Source: Theocolax elegans (Eukaryota > Arthropoda > Insecta > Hymenoptera > Cerocephalidae). Taken from it: DNA of 64,000 nucleotides. Under the pieces are notes generated by a model. The model did no database searches and was not told the origin of the DNA. It saw only the letters and a program-made list of their open reading frames with translations. Numbering within the stretch: the first letter of the stretch is position 1; each line of letters opens with the position of its first letter. The translations under genes were made by a program, and so were the position numbers. Of this stretch, positions 61,165-64,000 are shown one piece after another. Location: positions 40,377,513-40,441,512 of the forward strand of contig CM047428.1 in the NCBI GenBank assembly GCA_026168455.1, read 5' to 3'.

Positions 61165-64000
61165 TGACACTAGGGGTAATGACATGTAGACTTTCCTGTA
61201 GACGATGTCCGGATGACCTGGAGTTCACCCTGACCACCTGGACATCATCTCCAGGAAGTGACAATATTTTTTGCATATTTATGCAGAATGGCATGTAGAC
61301 TTTCCTGCAGACGATGACCGGATGATATGGAGGTCACCCTCACCACCTGGACATCATCTCCAGGAAGTGACAATATTTTTTGCATATTTTTGCAGAATGG
61401 CATGTGGACTTTCCTGTAGACGATGTCCGGATGATATAGAGTACAACCTGACCACCTGGACATCATCTCCAGGAAGTGACAATATTTTTTGCATATTTAT
61501 GCAGAATGGCATGTGGAGTTTCCTGTAGACGATGTCCGGATGATATGGAGTACACCCTGACCACCGAGACATCATCTCCAGGAAGTGACAATATTTTTTG
61601 CATATTTTTGCAGAATGGCATGTGGACTTTCCTGTAGACGATGTCCGGATGATATGGAGTACAACCTGACCACCTGGACATCATCTCCAGGAAGTGACAA
61701 TATTTTTTGCATATTTATGCAGAATGGCATGTAGACTTTCCTGTAGACGATGTCCGGATGATATGGAGCACACCCTGACCACCTAGACATCATCTCCAGG
61801 AAGTGACAATATTTTTTGCTTATTTTTGCAGAATGGCATGTGGACTTTCCTGTAGACGATGTCCGGATGATATGGAGTACACCCTGACCACCTAGACATC
61901 ATCTCCAGGAAGTGACAATATTTTTTGCATATTTTTGCAGAATGGCATGTGGACTTTCCTGTAGACGATGTCCGGATGATATGGAGTACACCCTGACCAC
62001 CTAGACATCATCTCCAGGAAGTAACAATATTATTTGCATATTTTTGCAGAATGGCATGTGGACTTTCCTGTAGACGATGTCCGGATGATTTGGAGTACAC
62101 CCTGACCACCTGTACATCGCCTCCAGGAAGTGACAATATTTTTTGCATATTTATGCAGAATGGCATGTCGACTTTACTGTAGATGATGCCAGGGTGACCT
62201 AGAGTTCACCCAGACCACCTAGACATCATCTCCAGGAAGTGACAATATTTTTTGCATATTTTTGCAGAATGACATGTGGACTTTCCTGTAGACGATGTCT
62301 GGATGATATGGAGCACACCCTGACCACCTAGACATCATCTCCAGGAAGTGACAATATTTTTTGCATATTTTTGCAGAATGGCATGTGGACTTTCCTGTAG
62401 ACGATGTCCGGATGATATGGAGTACACCCTGACCACCTAGACATCATCTCCAGAAGTGACAATATTTTTTGCATATTTTTGCAGAATGGCATGTGGACTT
62501 TCCTGTAGACGATGTCCGGATGATATGGAGTACACCCTGACCACCTAGACATCATCTCCAGGAAGTGACAATATTTTTTGCATATTTTTGCAGAATGGCA
62601 TGTAGACTTTCTGTAGACGATGTCCGGATGATATGGAGTACACCCTGACCACCTGTACATCGCCTCCAGGAAGTGACAATATTTTTTGCATATTTATGCA
62701 GAATGGCATGTCGACTTTCCTGTAGACGATGTCCAGGCTGACTAGGAGTTCACCCTGACCACCTAGACATCATCTCCAGGAAGTGACAATATTTTTTGCA
62801 TATTTTTGCAGAATGACATGTGGACTTTCCTGTAGACGATGTCCGGATGATATGGAGCACACCCTGACCACCTAGACATCATCTCCAGGAAGTGACAATA
62901 TTTTTTGCATATTTTTGCAGAATGGCATGTGGACTTTCGTGTAGACGATGTCCGGATGATATGGAGTACACCCTGACCACCTGGACATCGTCTCCAGGAA
63001 GTGACAATATTTTTTGCATATTTTTGCAGAATGACATGTGAACTTTCCTGTAGACGATGTCCGGATGATATGGAGCACACCCTGACCACCTAGACATCAT
63101 CTACAGGAAGTGACAATATTTTTTGCATATTTTTGCAGAATGGCATGTGGACTTTCGTGTAGACGATGTGCGGATGATATGGAGTACACCCTGACCACCT
63201 GGACATCGTCTCCAGGAAGTGTCAATATTTTTTGCATATTTATGCAGAATGGCATGTGGACTTTCCTGTAGACGATGTCCGGATGATATAGAGTACACCC
63301 TGACCACCTAGACATCATCTGCAGGAAGTAAAAATATTTTTTGCATATTTTTGCAGAATGGCATGTGGACTTTCCTGTAGACGATGTCCGGATGATTTGG
63401 AGTACACCCTGACCACCTGGACATCGCCTCCAGGAAATGACAATTTTTTTTGCATATTTATGCAGAATGGCATGTAGACTTTACTGTAGATGATGCCAGG
63501 ATGACCTAGAGTTTACCCTGACCACCTGGACATCATCTCCAGGAAGTGACAATATTTTTTGTATATTTATGCAGAATGGCATGTAGACTTTCCTGTAGAC
63601 GATTTCCGGATGATCTGGAGTTCATCCTGACCACCTAGACATCCTCTCCAGGAAGTGACAAAATTTTTTGCATATTTTTGCAGAATGGCATGCAGACTTT
63701 CCTGTAGACGATGACCGGATGATATGGAGGTCACCCTGACCACCTGGACATCATCTCCAGGAAGTGACAATATATTTTGCATATTTTTGCAGAATGGCAT
63801 GTGGACTTTCCTGTAGACGATGTCCGGATGATATGGAGTACACCCTGACCACCTAGACATCATCTCCAGGAAGTGACAATATTTTTTGCATATTTTTGCA
63901 GAATGGCATGTGGACTTTCCTGTAGACGATGTCCGGATGATATGGAGTACACCCTGACCACCTAGACATCATCTCCAGGAAGTGACAATATTTTTTGCAT
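61165..64000. repeat. 109-bp satellite array, about 26 copies, open at the window end
   Basis: The unit runs through GGCATGTGGACTTTCCTGTAG, GATGTCCGGATGATATGGAG, ACACCCTGACCACCTAGACA, TCATCTCCAGGAAGTGACAA and TATTTTTTGCATATTTTTGC. Spacing is 109 bp with a few single-base deletions (near 62,452 and 62,608). Because 109 is not a multiple of three, overlapping 73-codon frames appear on the minus strand every 109 bp; they are artefacts. Units differ at a few positions and a marked variant pair recurs. CCTGGA...TCCAGG gives each unit a small inverted repeat. The array starts where the Helitron C coding sequence ends. Confidence 0.95.

Noticed and set aside
61067..63863. Repeated 73-residue ORFs on the minus strand, looking like a protein family
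   Set aside because: They recur every 109 bp with the satellite unit and rotate frame because 109 is not a multiple of three. They are repeat translations, not genes.
61165..64000. Regular spacing that could suggest a CRISPR array
   Set aside because: The whole 109-bp unit repeats; there are no unique spacers, and the surroundings are eukaryotic.

Overview
The window looks like repeat-rich heterochromatin from an arthropod, probably an insect and perhaps a hymenopteran such as an ant. The basis is indirect: an AT-rich background, GC-rich young LTRs, and a mix of Ty3/Gypsy elements, R1-type and Jockey/CR1-type LINEs, Penelope, Helitron, Harbinger, piggyBac-like and TA-flanked elements, tRNA-derived SINEs and a 109-bp satellite. 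I see no single-copy host gene.

Layout. 1-7,600: a PIF/Harbinger transposase gene with recognisable introns, split by two long palindromes, a SINE and tandem repeats. 7,840-16,100: a solo LTR, a Helitron fragment, a decayed Gypsy element (Gypsy2) carrying a tRNA-derived SINE, and an R1-type LINE with ORF1 but no ORF2. 16,500-17,800: Helitron helicase debris and an unrecognised ORF. 17,965-29,524: a structurally complete Gypsy element on the minus strand (Gypsy1), with nearly identical LTRs, an ATAT target duplication, long open gag and pol, a GGGAAAC slippery site, and a third ORF overlapping the end of pol. 29,649-37,670: a possible solo LTR and a broken Jockey/CR1-like LINE with two younger insertions. 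37,672-44,509: a foldback element next to a complete LTR element (TR-GAG) that encodes only an unusual Gag. 44,510-54,640: tandem repeats, a broken Gypsy element on the minus strand (Gypsy3), and a long leader made of repeated hairpins. 54,650-56,762: two Penelope-like copies head to head, each with a hammerhead-ribozyme-like motif. 57,680-61,085: a decayed Helitron polyprotein ending in a ubiquitin-protease-like Cys box. 61,165-64,000: a 109-bp satellite running off the window.

How the parts relate. Gypsy1 and TR-GAG share termini (TGTGACA...CGTCACA), an almost identical polypurine tract, a bulged hairpin at the U3 end, ATAT target duplications, a similar Gag N-terminus and a similar zinc-knuckle type. 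TR-GAG has no pol, so a Gypsy1-like relative probably mobilised it. The Gypsy1 copy here has Asn in place of the first catalytic Asp of the RT YxDD box, so this copy itself is probably not the source of RT activity.

The strongest undescribed-looking signals are: the 9-mer GGTGCTGGA, found 21 times on one strand of Gypsy1 in all three pol frames and in noncoding DNA; the capsid-less gag-only LTR element; the overlapping zinc-knuckle ORF3 of Gypsy1; the covarying 33-nt hairpins upstream of Gypsy3 gag; and the hammerhead-like motifs in both Penelope arms. Everything here was read by eye. Family names rest on motif recognition, not on searches.
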